In this document: positions 1 through 6,264 of the stretch, one piece after another
Position numbering within the stretch: position 1 is the stretch's first letter
How the letters are laid out: the number at the start of each line of letters is the position of its first letter
Source: a virus
Reading direction: 5' to 3' (one strand)
Virus record (IMG/VR): IMGVR_UViG_3300048672_000211
Location: 1-20,386 of that record
DNA length: 20,386 nt
Translations under genes and position numbers: made by a program
Notes under the pieces: generated by a model
The model's input: only the letters and a program-made list of their open reading frames with translations
Told to the model about the DNA's origin: nothing
Databases searched by the model: none

Positions 1-350
1 TTTTAATTCTTCAATGCGAGAACCACGAAAATTCAGAGTGGATTGTCGCAGATCCATTTATATATAATACTGAGTTGCATCCTAATGGTAGTATCACAGT
101 ACCAGCTGGTTATCGGACTGATTTGGCATCGGTTCCGAGGATTCCTGTTGTATATGAGTTATTAGGTAATACTGCAATTAGAGCATCTGTGGTTCATGAT
201 TATCTATATACTACAATGGAAGTCCCTAGAAAGGTAGCTGATGATATATTTTTTGAGGCGATGATACTTCCAGAATCTCATATGTGTGTGCGATCGCTAA
301 TTATGTGGTTAGGGGTTAGGATATTCGGAAAATCGCGATATGGTACTTAA
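1..350 (+). CDS. DUF1353 family protein, 5' end cut off by the window
   Basis: The reading frame is open from base 3, so the gene starts outside the window; the TTG at 75 is internal. The visible 115 residues contain the DUF1353 hallmarks: a Trp-Ile-Val strand near the edge, then GSITVPAGYRTDLASVPRIP, a VVHDYLY segment, and a downstream R-x-x-AD-x-x-F-x-EAM helix. DUF1353 proteins are small, common in tailed phages and prophages, and have no settled function. Some sit near lysis or tail genes, and a peptidase-like role has been suggested only from the conserved His/Asp. The stop TAA at 348-350 is followed by 67 bp holding the promoter of the next gene. I am confident of the family, not of any role. 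Confidence 0.85.
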   Translation, partial: LILQCENHENSEWIVADPFIYNTELHPNGSITVPAGYRTDLASVPRIPVVYELLGNTAIRASVVHDYLYTTMEVPRKVADDIFFEAMILPESHMCVRSLIMWLGVRIFGKSRYGT

Positions 351-360
351 TATCATCTTG

Positions 361-389
361 TTGATTATATAGAGTGCGCGTGGTATAGT
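361..389 (+). promoter_or_regulatory. Sigma70-like promoter for homing-endonuclease-like gene 1
   Basis: TTGATT at 361-366 and TATAGT at 384-389 are separated by exactly 17 bp. The predicted start near 396 gives a leader of about 22 nt before the ATG at 418. No Shine-Dalgarno is visible in this leader. The same hexamer pair and spacing occur on the minus strand at 20324-20352. A small palindrome (GTATTA-TTTA-TAATAC, 390-405) lies over the predicted start. This is sequence inference only. Confidence 0.5.
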
Positions 390-417
390 GTATTATTTAT
401 AATACCAGATATTCAAT

Positions 418-1497
418 ATGCCAAAACCTCATGACAGGCTCAAATTCTTACACTCTGCCAGCCAAATACATGGAGATGATTATGTCTACGATTTAGTTGA
501 CTACGTCAACTCGCATACAAAAGTAACAATAATATGTCATCATCACGGAGAATTCACCATGACTCCAGCAAACCACATCCATAGTAAGCAAGGATGCCCT
601 AGTTGTAGGTATAGTAAACAAAGTGCTACTAACTTAGCAAGATATGGAGGACATCCTAGGCAAACCCAAGAAGTAAAAACCAAGCAGGAAGCGACTAATT
701 TAGAGCGATACGGATACACAAATCCATTTGGGTCGCCATTAATACGAGAGCGGATTAAATCCACTAATTTAGAAAAATACGGTACCGAGCACCCATGGCA
801 CTGTGATAAAATACGAGCGACTAATTTAGAAAAATACGGAAGCGAATCGTCATTTGGTTCGGCTCTAATACAAGGTCGTATTAGAGCTACTAATTTGAAA
901 AAATATGGAGTGGACAACCCAAGAAAGTCGGAATTGGTCAAAGAAACCATAAAAGCATCACAGTTGAAAAAATATGGGACTGAATACTACAACCAACAAC
1001 ACATGATAGACGTTCTTCCACTACTACACAACTCAGAATGGCTATTTGCCCAATATATTACTCAGTCAAAAACAGCCATTCAAATATCAGATGAATTAGG
1101 CATTAGGGACGGAACTGTTGGTAAGTATTTAAAAAAAGCGGAAATAGAAATCAGAACTAATTTCTATGTTAGCTACAAACAACTACAATGGCTTGATTCG
1201 TTAGAAATTCCTCATCTACTTCAGGAATGGTCTATTCCAGAAACCAAATATTCAGCTGATGGATACGACCCACTAACAAATACTATTTACGAATTTCACG
1301 GGGATTATTGGCACGGTAATCCAGATGTGTTCGCACCAGATATTATGAATGATGTAGTTGGAAAAACTATGGGAGATTTGTATAACAACACCAAAGCCAG
1401 AGAAGAAGAGATTCTGGCGTTGGGGTATAATTTAGTGGTTATGTGGGAAACTAATTTTAATAAGTCCCGCCATCTGGAAATGTGCCCGATGTTATGA
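418..1497 (+). CDS. Homing-endonuclease-like protein with Vsr-like C-terminal nuclease domain and six NLxxYG repeats (copy 1)
   Basis: The product has 359 residues. Residues 1-66 resemble the DUF723-type zinc-ribbon segment of phage endonucleases (C40, H43 and the pair C60-x2-C63). Residues 70-189 hold six repeats of about 22 residues starting with A/S-T-N-L-x-K/R-Y-G. Residues 218-246 look like a helix-turn-helix (IQISDELGIRDGTVGKYLKK). The C-terminus (about 280-344) has DGYDP, YEFHGDYWHG and a final GYNLVVMWE strand, as in the Vsr-like (EDxHD) endonuclease group. The likely role is site-specific cleavage driving its own spread, with repeats and HTH reading DNA. It has its own promoter but no visible RBS. 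Its last 41 bp overlap the 3' end of the lysozyme gene on the other strand, as if it had landed beside that gene. A paralogue lies at 16228-17340. The exact nuclease class is inferred from motifs. Confidence 0.8.
   Translation: MPKPHDRLKFLHSASQIHGDDYVYDLVDYVNSHTKVTIICHHHGEFTMTPANHIHSKQGCPSCRYSKQSATNLARYGGHPRQTQEVKTKQEATNLERYGYTNPFGSPLIRERIKSTNLEKYGTEHPWHCDKIRATNLEKYGSESSFGSALIQGRIRATNLKKYGVDNPRKSELVKETIKASQLKKYGTEYYNQQHMIDVLPLLHNSEWLFAQYITQSKTAIQISDELGIRDGTVGKYLKKAEIEIRTNFYVSYKQLQWLDSLEIPHLLQEWSIPETKYSADGYDPLTNTIYEFHGDYWHGNPDVFAPDIMNDVVGKTMGDLYNNTKAREEEILALGYNLVVMWETNFNKSRHLEMCPML
625..984 (+). repeat. In-gene tandem repeats, six units encoding (A/S)TNLx(K/R)YG
   Basis: Six imperfect units of about 57-69 bp lie head to tail in one reading frame. 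Each begins with a variant of gcgactaatttagaaaaata. The first five are spaced at 19-23 residues, and the sixth (SQLKKYG) runs into the HTH segment. Such repeats are known in phage homing endonucleases and are thought to be modular DNA-binding elements. The regular antisense reading frame over 543-950 is a by-product of this periodicity. Confidence 0.85.
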
Positions 1498-1939
1498 TGT
1501 TACATAGTTTTGGACCTCTAGCGGCGACTTGTTTATACCACTTAGATTGCTTAAGCCCCGAGACTACTTTTGTCCAATTTTTAGATTGATATGCTGCTAA
1601 TGTATTTTTAAACTGTATTAACCCAGCTATTCCCAAGTTAAAGCAAAGGGATATTAAGACATATTGACGTGCAGCGTCGTTATCTCTCCACCATGGCAAA
1701 CGCTTGTCTAAATCGTTGAATACGTTAGTTAAGTCGCGTCTAAACAACATAGCTGACTCATCTGGAGTTAATTTATCCCCATTGCCGAATGGTCTATGTA
1801 TTATGTTAGCAACCGGCATGGCTTGCATGTTGTGTCCTAATCCAACCGTCCATATTCCAACTGTATCTTTGTATGGGAGGTATCTGACTCCTTCTTCTTG
1901 ACTCAATTCTTTGTAAATTCTTTCAAATGATAATTCCAT
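1457..1939 (-). CDS. T4-type lysozyme (endolysin, glycoside hydrolase 24)
   Basis: This enzyme hydrolyses the MurNAc-GlcNAc bond of peptidoglycan for host lysis. The catalytic triad is spaced exactly as in T4 gpe (E11-D20-T26): E16 in EEG, D25 in YKDTVG and T31 in WTVGLGH. The C-terminal half keeps the helical core (VLISLCFNLGIAGLIQFKNTLAA) and ends like T4 lysozyme (NIITSGTFPDGGTY against VITTFRTGTWDAY). I chose the ATG at 1939 (160 aa) because GGAG lies 6 nt before it; an in-frame ATG at 1951 (164 aa) has no such site. The start codon sits inside the 12-bp palindrome attccatggaat. A late-type box lies upstream at 1975-1982. No signal peptide is visible, so a holin would be needed for release. 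The 3' end overlaps the convergent endonuclease gene. Confidence 0.93.
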   Translation of the reverse strand: MELSFERIYKELSQEEGVRYLPYKDTVGIWTVGLGHNMQAMPVANIIHRPFGNGDKLTPDESAMLFRRDLTNVFNDLDKRLPWWRDNDAARQYVLISLCFNLGIAGLIQFKNTLAAYQSKNWTKVVSGLKQSKWYKQVAARGPKLCNIITSGTFPDGGTY

Positions 1940-1974
1940 GGAATGCTCCATATAGTGGGTATTGATGTGTTAGG

Positions 1975-1982
1975 TATTTATC
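1975..1982 (-). promoter_or_regulatory. T4-late-like promoter box for lysozyme
   Basis: Read on the minus strand this is GATAAATA followed by CCTA, one mismatch from the T4 late consensus TATAAATA. It is 35 bp upstream of the preferred lysozyme start, so transcription would begin near 1968. A second such box faces the other way at 1993-2000, making a divergent late-promoter pair. No sigma70 -35 element was found for this gene. Confidence 0.5.
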
Positions 1983-1992
1983 AGAATTAATC

Positions 1993-2000
1993 CATAAATA
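1993..2000 (+). promoter_or_regulatory. T4-late-like promoter box for the virion-like gene
   Basis: CATAAATA lies 26 bp before the ATG at 2027, with the predicted start near 2007. It is one mismatch from TATAAATA and forms a divergent pair with the box at 1975-1982. A TATAAT at 2005-2010 could be an alternative -10, but it has no -35 hexamer at 16-18 bp. Confidence 0.45.
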
Positions 2001-2026
2001 TTGATATAATTATAGATACTACCAAT

Positions 2027-2995
2027 ATGCGATTAAATTTCACACAAGGTATACTTTCATATCCTGCGATATCTAATATTCAACAATTTCTTGTATATGG
2101 AGCTCAATCAGTCAGTTTATCTACTGATTCGGGGAAAGTTGATGTTGTCTTTGCACATAAGGATGTTAATTACTTATTTACTGAGACCTCCACTGTATCT
2201 AATGCATGGATTAACTTATTAGATTTTGTCGATTATTGGTTGTATTGGGATATTGATGTTAGATCCGGACTTCGGACGTTTGGTGCTACTAACATAGCAC
2301 CCACTTACGGTCCAGTCGCTCCCACCATACTAATCGAAGGATTACATTGGTTTGATACTACTACCAACACTATGTTTGTTTATCACTTAGGAGCTTTCCG
2401 TGTGGTTGTCCGAGTATTTGCGGCTAAGGTAAACACTGGAACGTTTTTCTCGTTAGGTAATAATTCGTTATCTCCGTATGCTGGTTCGCAGGTGGGATTC
2501 GTCGGTAGTGTAGTAGCTGGTAGGATTTTACACGACACCACCAATAAACCAATCAAGAAATCGAGTGGAGCATTCCTAACTACTGAAGATGATGTGTTGG
2601 TACATGGAGTGTCTATTAATTCATTAAAGGTAGATAATATTGCTATAGTGGTTACTGCTGATGAAAATATATCAAAAAATTCAGTAGTGGTATTGTCCTC
2701 TTTTGATCACATTCGCCCTGCGGTATACGCTGACACGGATACTCATGTTGTAGCATTTGCATTGGATGATATGTTAGTAGGAACATCTGGTCCCATTGTA
2801 CTACAGGGAATTATACAAGATCCAACTTGGGTACTACCTACCGTAGGCCAACGCGTGTGGATATCTCCTACCATTCCAGGAGATATTGTCGTCACGAACC
2901 CACATGATACCGCCCCATTAACGTATCCAACTAATATGAGTTCAATAGGGAAAGCACTATCCCCAACTTCGATTTATTTTACTAATACTGGTTAA
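2027..2995 (+). CDS. Putative virion structural protein (fibre- or decoration-like)
   Basis: The product has 322 residues and no recognised catalytic motif. It is rich in beta-forming residues, Thr, Ser and Val, and poor in charge, like phage tail or fibre proteins. Residues 107-132 (HWFDTTTNTMFVYHLGAFRVVVRVFAA) fit a pattern of structural proteins in large phages, W-x-D-(x4)-N-x-M-x-V-Y followed by a V-R-V-F-A-A strand. The C-terminal third (about 200-322) contains repeated short strands such as VVVLSSFDHIRPAV and IVLQGIIQD that suggest a beta-rich attachment module. It has a late-like promoter box and no clear Shine-Dalgarno (leader actaccaat). Its isolated position next to lysozyme fits late expression. 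The structural assignment is an inference from composition and context. Confidence 0.55.
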   Translation: MRLNFTQGILSYPAISNIQQFLVYGAQSVSLSTDSGKVDVVFAHKDVNYLFTETSTVSNAWINLLDFVDYWLYWDIDVRSGLRTFGATNIAPTYGPVAPTILIEGLHWFDTTTNTMFVYHLGAFRVVVRVFAAKVNTGTFFSLGNNSLSPYAGSQVGFVGSVVAGRILHDTTNKPIKKSSGAFLTTEDDVLVHGVSINSLKVDNIAIVVTADENISKNSVVVLSSFDHIRPAVYADTDTHVVAFALDDMLVGTSGPIVLQGIIQDPTWVLPTVGQRVWISPTIPGDIVVTNPHDTAPLTYPTNMSSIGKALSPTSIYFTNTG

Positions 2996-3013
2996 ATGAA
3001 AAATTAATATCCC

Positions 3014-3069
3014 TCCTTGTTAATTGGAGTTATTTGATGTATAATAACTCCAATTAATGTTCACAAGGA
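3014..3069 (+). promoter_or_regulatory. Hairpin masking the RBS of the ATP-grasp gene, overlapping its promoter
   Basis: A perfect 15-bp inverted repeat (3020-3034 with 3043-3057, 8-nt loop) is flanked by an outer stem, TCCTTG (3014-3019) with CAAGGA (3064-3069). A 6-nt bulge separates the two stems on the right side. The outer right arm holds the Shine-Dalgarno AAGGA (3065-3069), 6 nt before the ATG at 3076. An RNA reading through from the gene at 2027 would fold and hide the RBS. An RNA from the embedded promoter (start near 3052) would lack the left arm. There is no T-run, so it is not an intrinsic terminator. Confidence 0.7.
3017..3045 (+). promoter_or_regulatory. Sigma70-like promoter of the ATP-grasp gene, inside the inverted repeat
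   Basis: TTGTTA (3017-3022), a 17-bp spacer and a perfect TATAAT (3040-3045). The predicted start near 3052 gives a leader of about 24 nt with AAGGA correctly placed. Because the promoter lies within the inverted repeat, a repressor bound there could also control it. Confidence 0.6.
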
Positions 3070-3075
3070 AATATT

Positions 3076-3927
3076 ATGTTTTGGCGAATACACGAAGCTG
3101 TAATTGGTGAAGATCGAGTAGCGGAAGTCACGCAAATTTTAACTGATATGGGAGATGAGTTGCAATTAGTTCGAGGAGCGACCCATCAATGTAGTCCATA
3201 CCCATTCGAAACTGTTGTTCCTCCTATATATGCAACTCATTTAACTACTATTCAGGATGCTAGACGAGCTCCTTTTTATATAACTACCTTATTTGATTCT
3301 GATCGATATAAGGTGAGCTATTACACGTCGTTATATTCATATGACGTTCCATTTCTCAATCGTGGTGGGGTATATCTTACCACCAAACAAGTATTGAATA
3401 CTAGTTGGATGTATCAATTTTGCCATCGGTTATGGGGAACTAATAAAGTATTCATTCGCCCTAATTCTGGAAATAAATTATTCACGGGGCAAACGGTTAT
3501 TATAGATTCTCAACACGAACAGGAGCTAGCATTCACATTAAAGTCTATGGATGATGATGCTATGATTTTAGTTAATAACCACGTTGAGTTATCCCCAGTT
3601 GAGTGGAGATTTTGGATAATAGATGGAAAGATAGCCACACAAACACCATATAGTTGGGAACTGGAGGATGGGGAATTAGTGGAACATCCTGATTACCAAC
3701 TATCAACCAAAGTGATTAGAGTAGTAGAGCGGGTGGTAGAAGAAGATCGTCAGGTAGATGTAGCATATGTGGTTGATGTTTGTATAGATGATATATCAGG
3801 TGACCCATACATATTAGAAATTAACTGCATTAACACATCTGGGGTGTATAAGGCACCTTTACGCCCATTACTATCAGGATTACGCCAAGCAATTATAACA
3901 ATAGAGGATGATTTAAATGGAATGTGA
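3076..3927 (+). CDS. ATP-grasp domain protein (R2K-like clade)
   Basis: The product has 283 residues. ATP-grasp enzymes join a carboxylate to an amine or thiol using ATP and an acyl-phosphate intermediate; R2K members are frequent in phages and their substrates are mostly unknown. The sequence shows the order expected: an N-terminal lobe, VFIRPNSGNKLFTGQTV (about 125-141) as the nucleotide-binding strand and loop, a central VNNHVELSPVEWRFWIIDGKI (166-186) with the E-x-R pattern, VVDVCIDD (232-239), and the metal-binding YILEINCINTSG (245-256) with E248 and N250. The start at 3076 has AAGGA 6 nt upstream. The 3' end overlaps prs by 11 bp, which suggests translational coupling with it. Substrate cannot be read from the sequence. 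Confidence 0.8.
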   Translation: MFWRIHEAVIGEDRVAEVTQILTDMGDELQLVRGATHQCSPYPFETVVPPIYATHLTTIQDARRAPFYITTLFDSDRYKVSYYTSLYSYDVPFLNRGGVYLTTKQVLNTSWMYQFCHRLWGTNKVFIRPNSGNKLFTGQTVIIDSQHEQELAFTLKSMDDDAMILVNNHVELSPVEWRFWIIDGKIATQTPYSWELEDGELVEHPDYQLSTKVIRVVERVVEEDRQVDVAYVVDVCIDDISGDPYILEINCINTSGVYKAPLRPLLSGLRQAIITIEDDLNGM

Positions 3928-4828
3928 TATTAAGTTATTTACAGGAACGTCTAATGTGGCGTTGGCACAGGGGATAGCCAATAATTTATCAATGCAGTTA
4001 TCAGACTCTACTATTGGTAGATTTCCTGATGGAGAAATACAATTAGAGTTGTTGTCTAATGTCCGTGGGTGTGACGCCGTAATCATTCAATCCACTTGTC
4101 CTCCGATTAATGATTCTATCATGGAATTGATGTTATTTGCTGATGCATTACGTCGGTCTGCTGTTAATAGCATCACTGCTGTAATTCCATATTACGGATA
4201 CAGTAGGCAGGATCGCCGCCCAGGGTATTCTCGGTCGCCAATTTCCGCAGCAGTTGTGGCTGATATGATACAAAATGTTGGGATTACTCACGTGGTATTA
4301 GTGGACATTCACGCTGCCCAGACGCAGGGATTTTTTCACATTCCAACTGATGTAATTGGAGTATCTCGGTTATATATAGATGACATACATCAACGATATT
4401 CTAATATGGATGATGTTGTCGTATGTGCTCCTGATGTAGGAGGCCCTTTGGTTGTGTTGGATAAGAGAAGAACGGGTCCAGGTCAATCAGAGGTGATGAA
4501 CATCATTGGAGATGTAACTGGAAAGCGTTGCATTTTAGTTGATGATATCGCTGATAGTTGTGGCACGATAAAATCAGCAGCTAATGTATTAACCGCTCAT
4601 GGGGCTGTTTCTATATCTGCGTATTGTGCTCATGGTATCCTATCCGGCCTTGCTTGTTCAAATTTGATGGATTCTAGTATATCGGAATTGGTGATTACAG
4701 ATTCTATCCCACTTTCGTCTGGAGCTAGCACTTGTCCCAAAATTAGACAGGTAACTATTGCTGGTATTTTATCAGATACCATACTACGTGTCCTATCTGG
4801 ACAATCTGTTAGTGAATTATCTAATTAG
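3917..4828 (+). CDS. prs: Ribose-phosphate pyrophosphokinase (PRPP synthetase)
   Basis: It makes PRPP from ribose 5-phosphate and ATP, feeding nucleotide and NAD synthesis; in phages it often accompanies a nicotinamide phosphoribosyltransferase, which is not in this window. The 303 residues show all main motifs: RFPDGE (35-40), the ATP-contact stretch YYGYSRQDRR (92-101), DIHAAQTQGFF (130-140), APDVGG (171-176), DKRR (182-185) and the PRPP loop LVDDIADSCGT (207-217). The Cys in this loop matches the DTCGT form of animal PRPS. Between DVGG and DKRR there are 5 residues where the E. coli enzyme has about 19, an in-frame loss of roughly 14 residues that removes a helix. The start has GAGGA 8 nt upstream and lies within the 3' end of the ATP-grasp gene. 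Confidence 0.95.
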   Translation: MECDIKLFTGTSNVALAQGIANNLSMQLSDSTIGRFPDGEIQLELLSNVRGCDAVIIQSTCPPINDSIMELMLFADALRRSAVNSITAVIPYYGYSRQDRRPGYSRSPISAAVVADMIQNVGITHVVLVDIHAAQTQGFFHIPTDVIGVSRLYIDDIHQRYSNMDDVVVCAPDVGGPLVVLDKRRTGPGQSEVMNIIGDVTGKRCILVDDIADSCGTIKSAANVLTAHGAVSISAYCAHGILSGLACSNLMDSSISELVITDSIPLSSGASTCPKIRQVTIAGILSDTILRVLSGQSVSELSN

Positions 4829-4842
4829 ATGTGCCTTGTTCA

Positions 4843-4850
4843 TATAAATA
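4843..4850 (+). promoter_or_regulatory. Exact T4-late consensus box TATAAATA
   Basis: TATAAATA lies in the 47-bp gap after prs and 25 bp before the ATG at 4876. The predicted start is near 4857. It is the only perfect match to the T4 late -10 consensus that I found in a gap directly upstream of a same-strand gene. It suggests that the helical unknown at 4876 is a late protein although it sits between early-type genes. Confidence 0.5.
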
Positions 4851-4875
4851 ATACATAAAATATGTGAGATGATTT

Positions 4876-5634
4876 ATGTTATTGTGCGAAACTGCTGTAG
4901 ACGTCTTAGGAGCAATTCCTCAAGTAATAAGAATATCCAATAGTCTGGCTGTATTATACGCAGCCACGATCCGGGGACAATTAGAAAAACTATATAGTGA
5001 AAACGAACATAGTGATATGAAGCGAACTACTCGATTTGTAGTTGGTCGGACTAAAGCTAAGTGGTTCACTGAAAATTACTTATCAACCACCCGCCATACT
5101 ACATCGGTACATGGGTTAAAGGCTGCGTTGCGTGTATTATCAGCATCCCCTGAATATCAGTCAGTTCGAAATGAATTAGTACAATTAGCTGCGTTGCAGG
5201 TTAATATGGATAATAAATTTAGACAAGAGCATGAAATTTCATATTCAGGTCACACTAGTACCATTGCTGGTCTACTACCGGTGATTTTGTCTAAAATGGC
5301 GAAGATTACGAAAAACCCACAACAAGCAGATGGATTAAATGCAGCGTCTCGTAAACTATCCACATCTGTTACTGAATTGCAAGCGTTGTGGGATCGGTTG
5401 CACAGCAAATGGGAACAAGAAAATCCAGATGAGTCCAAGCCAACTAAAACCAAGCCAGTAAAAGATGCATCTATTGGTCAACAATTATCACAAGCGGATC
5501 AAATGGTAGCTCAGATTTTATCATCATTGCCTGACAAAAAAGTGGCTCACGAAATCCGTACTAACATATCCAGATCTGACAATAAACTACAGGCATTGCT
5601 GGCTGAATTCACTAAACGTGGAATTAAAATGTAA
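4876..5634 (+). CDS. Hypothetical protein, mostly alpha-helical
   Basis: I do not recognise the family. The product has 252 residues, with long helix-forming stretches (about 1-40, 80-125, 130-180 and 205-252) and a Lys/Pro/Thr-rich linker near 183-198 (NPDESKPTKTKPVKDA) that divides a larger N-terminal part from a C-terminal helical part. There is no signal peptide or clear membrane segment; residues 8-32 are hydrophobic but broken by charged residues. The RBS is weak (GAG 8 nt upstream). An exact late-type box precedes it, so a virion or assembly role is possible but unproven. The downstream MazG-like gene has its own promoter and hairpin. Confidence 0.75.
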   Translation: MLLCETAVDVLGAIPQVIRISNSLAVLYAATIRGQLEKLYSENEHSDMKRTTRFVVGRTKAKWFTENYLSTTRHTTSVHGLKAALRVLSASPEYQSVRNELVQLAALQVNMDNKFRQEHEISYSGHTSTIAGLLPVILSKMAKITKNPQQADGLNAASRKLSTSVTELQALWDRLHSKWEQENPDESKPTKTKPVKDASIGQQLSQADQMVAQILSSLPDKKVAHEIRTNISRSDNKLQALLAEFTKRGIKM

Positions 5635-5641
5635 TCCAATG

Positions 5642-5670
5642 TTGTAACTTTAGTACATTCCTTGTACAAT
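5642..5670 (+). promoter_or_regulatory. Sigma70-like promoter of the MazG-like gene
   Basis: TTGTAA (5642-5647), a 17-bp spacer and TACAAT (5665-5670). The predicted start near 5677 lies in the loop of the inverted repeat 5654-5699. A locally started mRNA would therefore lack the left arm and keep its RBS free. Confidence 0.55.
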
Positions 5671-5699
5671 ATTATTTTTTAATTAATACAAGGAATGTA
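5654..5699 (+). promoter_or_regulatory. Perfect 13-bp inverted repeat masking the RBS of the MazG-like gene
   Basis: TACATTCCTTGTA (5654-5666) and TACAAGGAATGTA (5687-5699) are exact reverse complements, separated by a 20-nt AT-rich loop. The right arm contains the Shine-Dalgarno AAGGA for the ATG at 5701. The left arm overlaps the -10 element. This is the same layout as at 3014-3069 and 16191-16219. It could also be a DNA operator. Confidence 0.7.
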
Positions 5700-5700
5700 T

Positions 5701-6264
5701 ATGTCATTAGATAACTATATCGCTGATGCAGTAAGAACAGAGAGCCAATTAGATACAATCTCTACCAACAAAGAAGTATTATTGGCTGTCCTGCGATTGA
5801 GCATTGCATCTGGTAACTTATTGGATATGGTAAAGAAAGAAATATTCTACGGTAAACCGATTGATCAAACTCGTTGGTGGAATTATCTGTGTGATGCTGA
5901 AACTCAAATGCATGAAATTGAAGATGGTTCATTTGAGGTCCCAGTCCAAGATTGTCCTGAGATTGGTTGTAACACTAGATTGCTACATTCTGCTATTGGA
6001 ATAAGCACAGAAGGAGCCGAATTACTAGAAGCTATGGTATCCCATTTAACAGATGGTACTCCGATTGATGAAGTAAATTTCAGAGAAGAGATTTTCGACA
6101 CTATGTGGTATGGTCTGATTGCACATGATGCAATGCGATCATCTATCGATAAAACTCTTATTGCTGGGTTTAACAAATTAAGAGCGCGATATCCTGATAA
6201 ATTTACATCTGAGGATGCAATTAACCGAGATTTAGATGTAGAGCGAGCTATTTTGGAACAATAG
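5701..6264 (+). CDS. MazG-like nucleotide pyrophosphohydrolase
   Basis: All-alpha NTP pyrophosphohydrolases hydrolyse (d)NTPs or related alarmone-type nucleotides to monophosphates; phage members are often proposed to tune ppGpp or clean up dNTPs. The 187-residue product shows the metal-site pattern in the right order: TEGAELLEAM (103-112, E104 and E107), EEIFDTMWY (129-137, E130 and D133) and then FNKLRARYPDKFTSEDA (157-173), followed by a RDLDVERAIL tail typical of phage MazG-like proteins. The N-terminal 90 residues are an extra helical part. I chose the ATG at 5701 because AAGGA is 6 nt upstream; the in-frame ATG at 5695 lies inside the hairpin arm without an RBS. The substrate is not predictable. 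Confidence 0.85.
   Translation: MSLDNYIADAVRTESQLDTISTNKEVLLAVLRLSIASGNLLDMVKKEIFYGKPIDQTRWWNYLCDAETQMHEIEDGSFEVPVQDCPEIGCNTRLLHSAIGISTEGAELLEAMVSHLTDGTPIDEVNFREEIFDTMWYGLIAHDAMRSSIDKTLIAGFNKLRARYPDKFTSEDAINRDLDVERAILEQ

Noticed and set aside
75-350. A complete 91-aa gene starting with TTG
   Set aside because: The frame is open to the window edge and the upstream residues fit DUF1353, so the gene is cut off, not short.
394-401. TATAAATA on the minus strand
   Set aside because: It matches the late consensus but no minus-strand gene lies downstream; the AT-rich gap makes a chance match likely.
543-950. 135-aa minus-strand reading frame with periodic PYxSKLVA residues
   Set aside because: It is the antisense reading of the NLxxYG repeats of the endonuclease-like gene. 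The periodicity comes from the repeats, and there is no RBS or family.
625-984. CRISPR-like regular repeats
   Set aside because: Units are imperfect, in frame, translate to a conserved protein motif and lack unique spacers between identical repeats.
3020-3057. Intrinsic terminator after the virion-like gene
   Set aside because: The stem is long and perfect, but AT-rich and followed by AATGTTC with no T-run; the RBS-masking reading explains it better.
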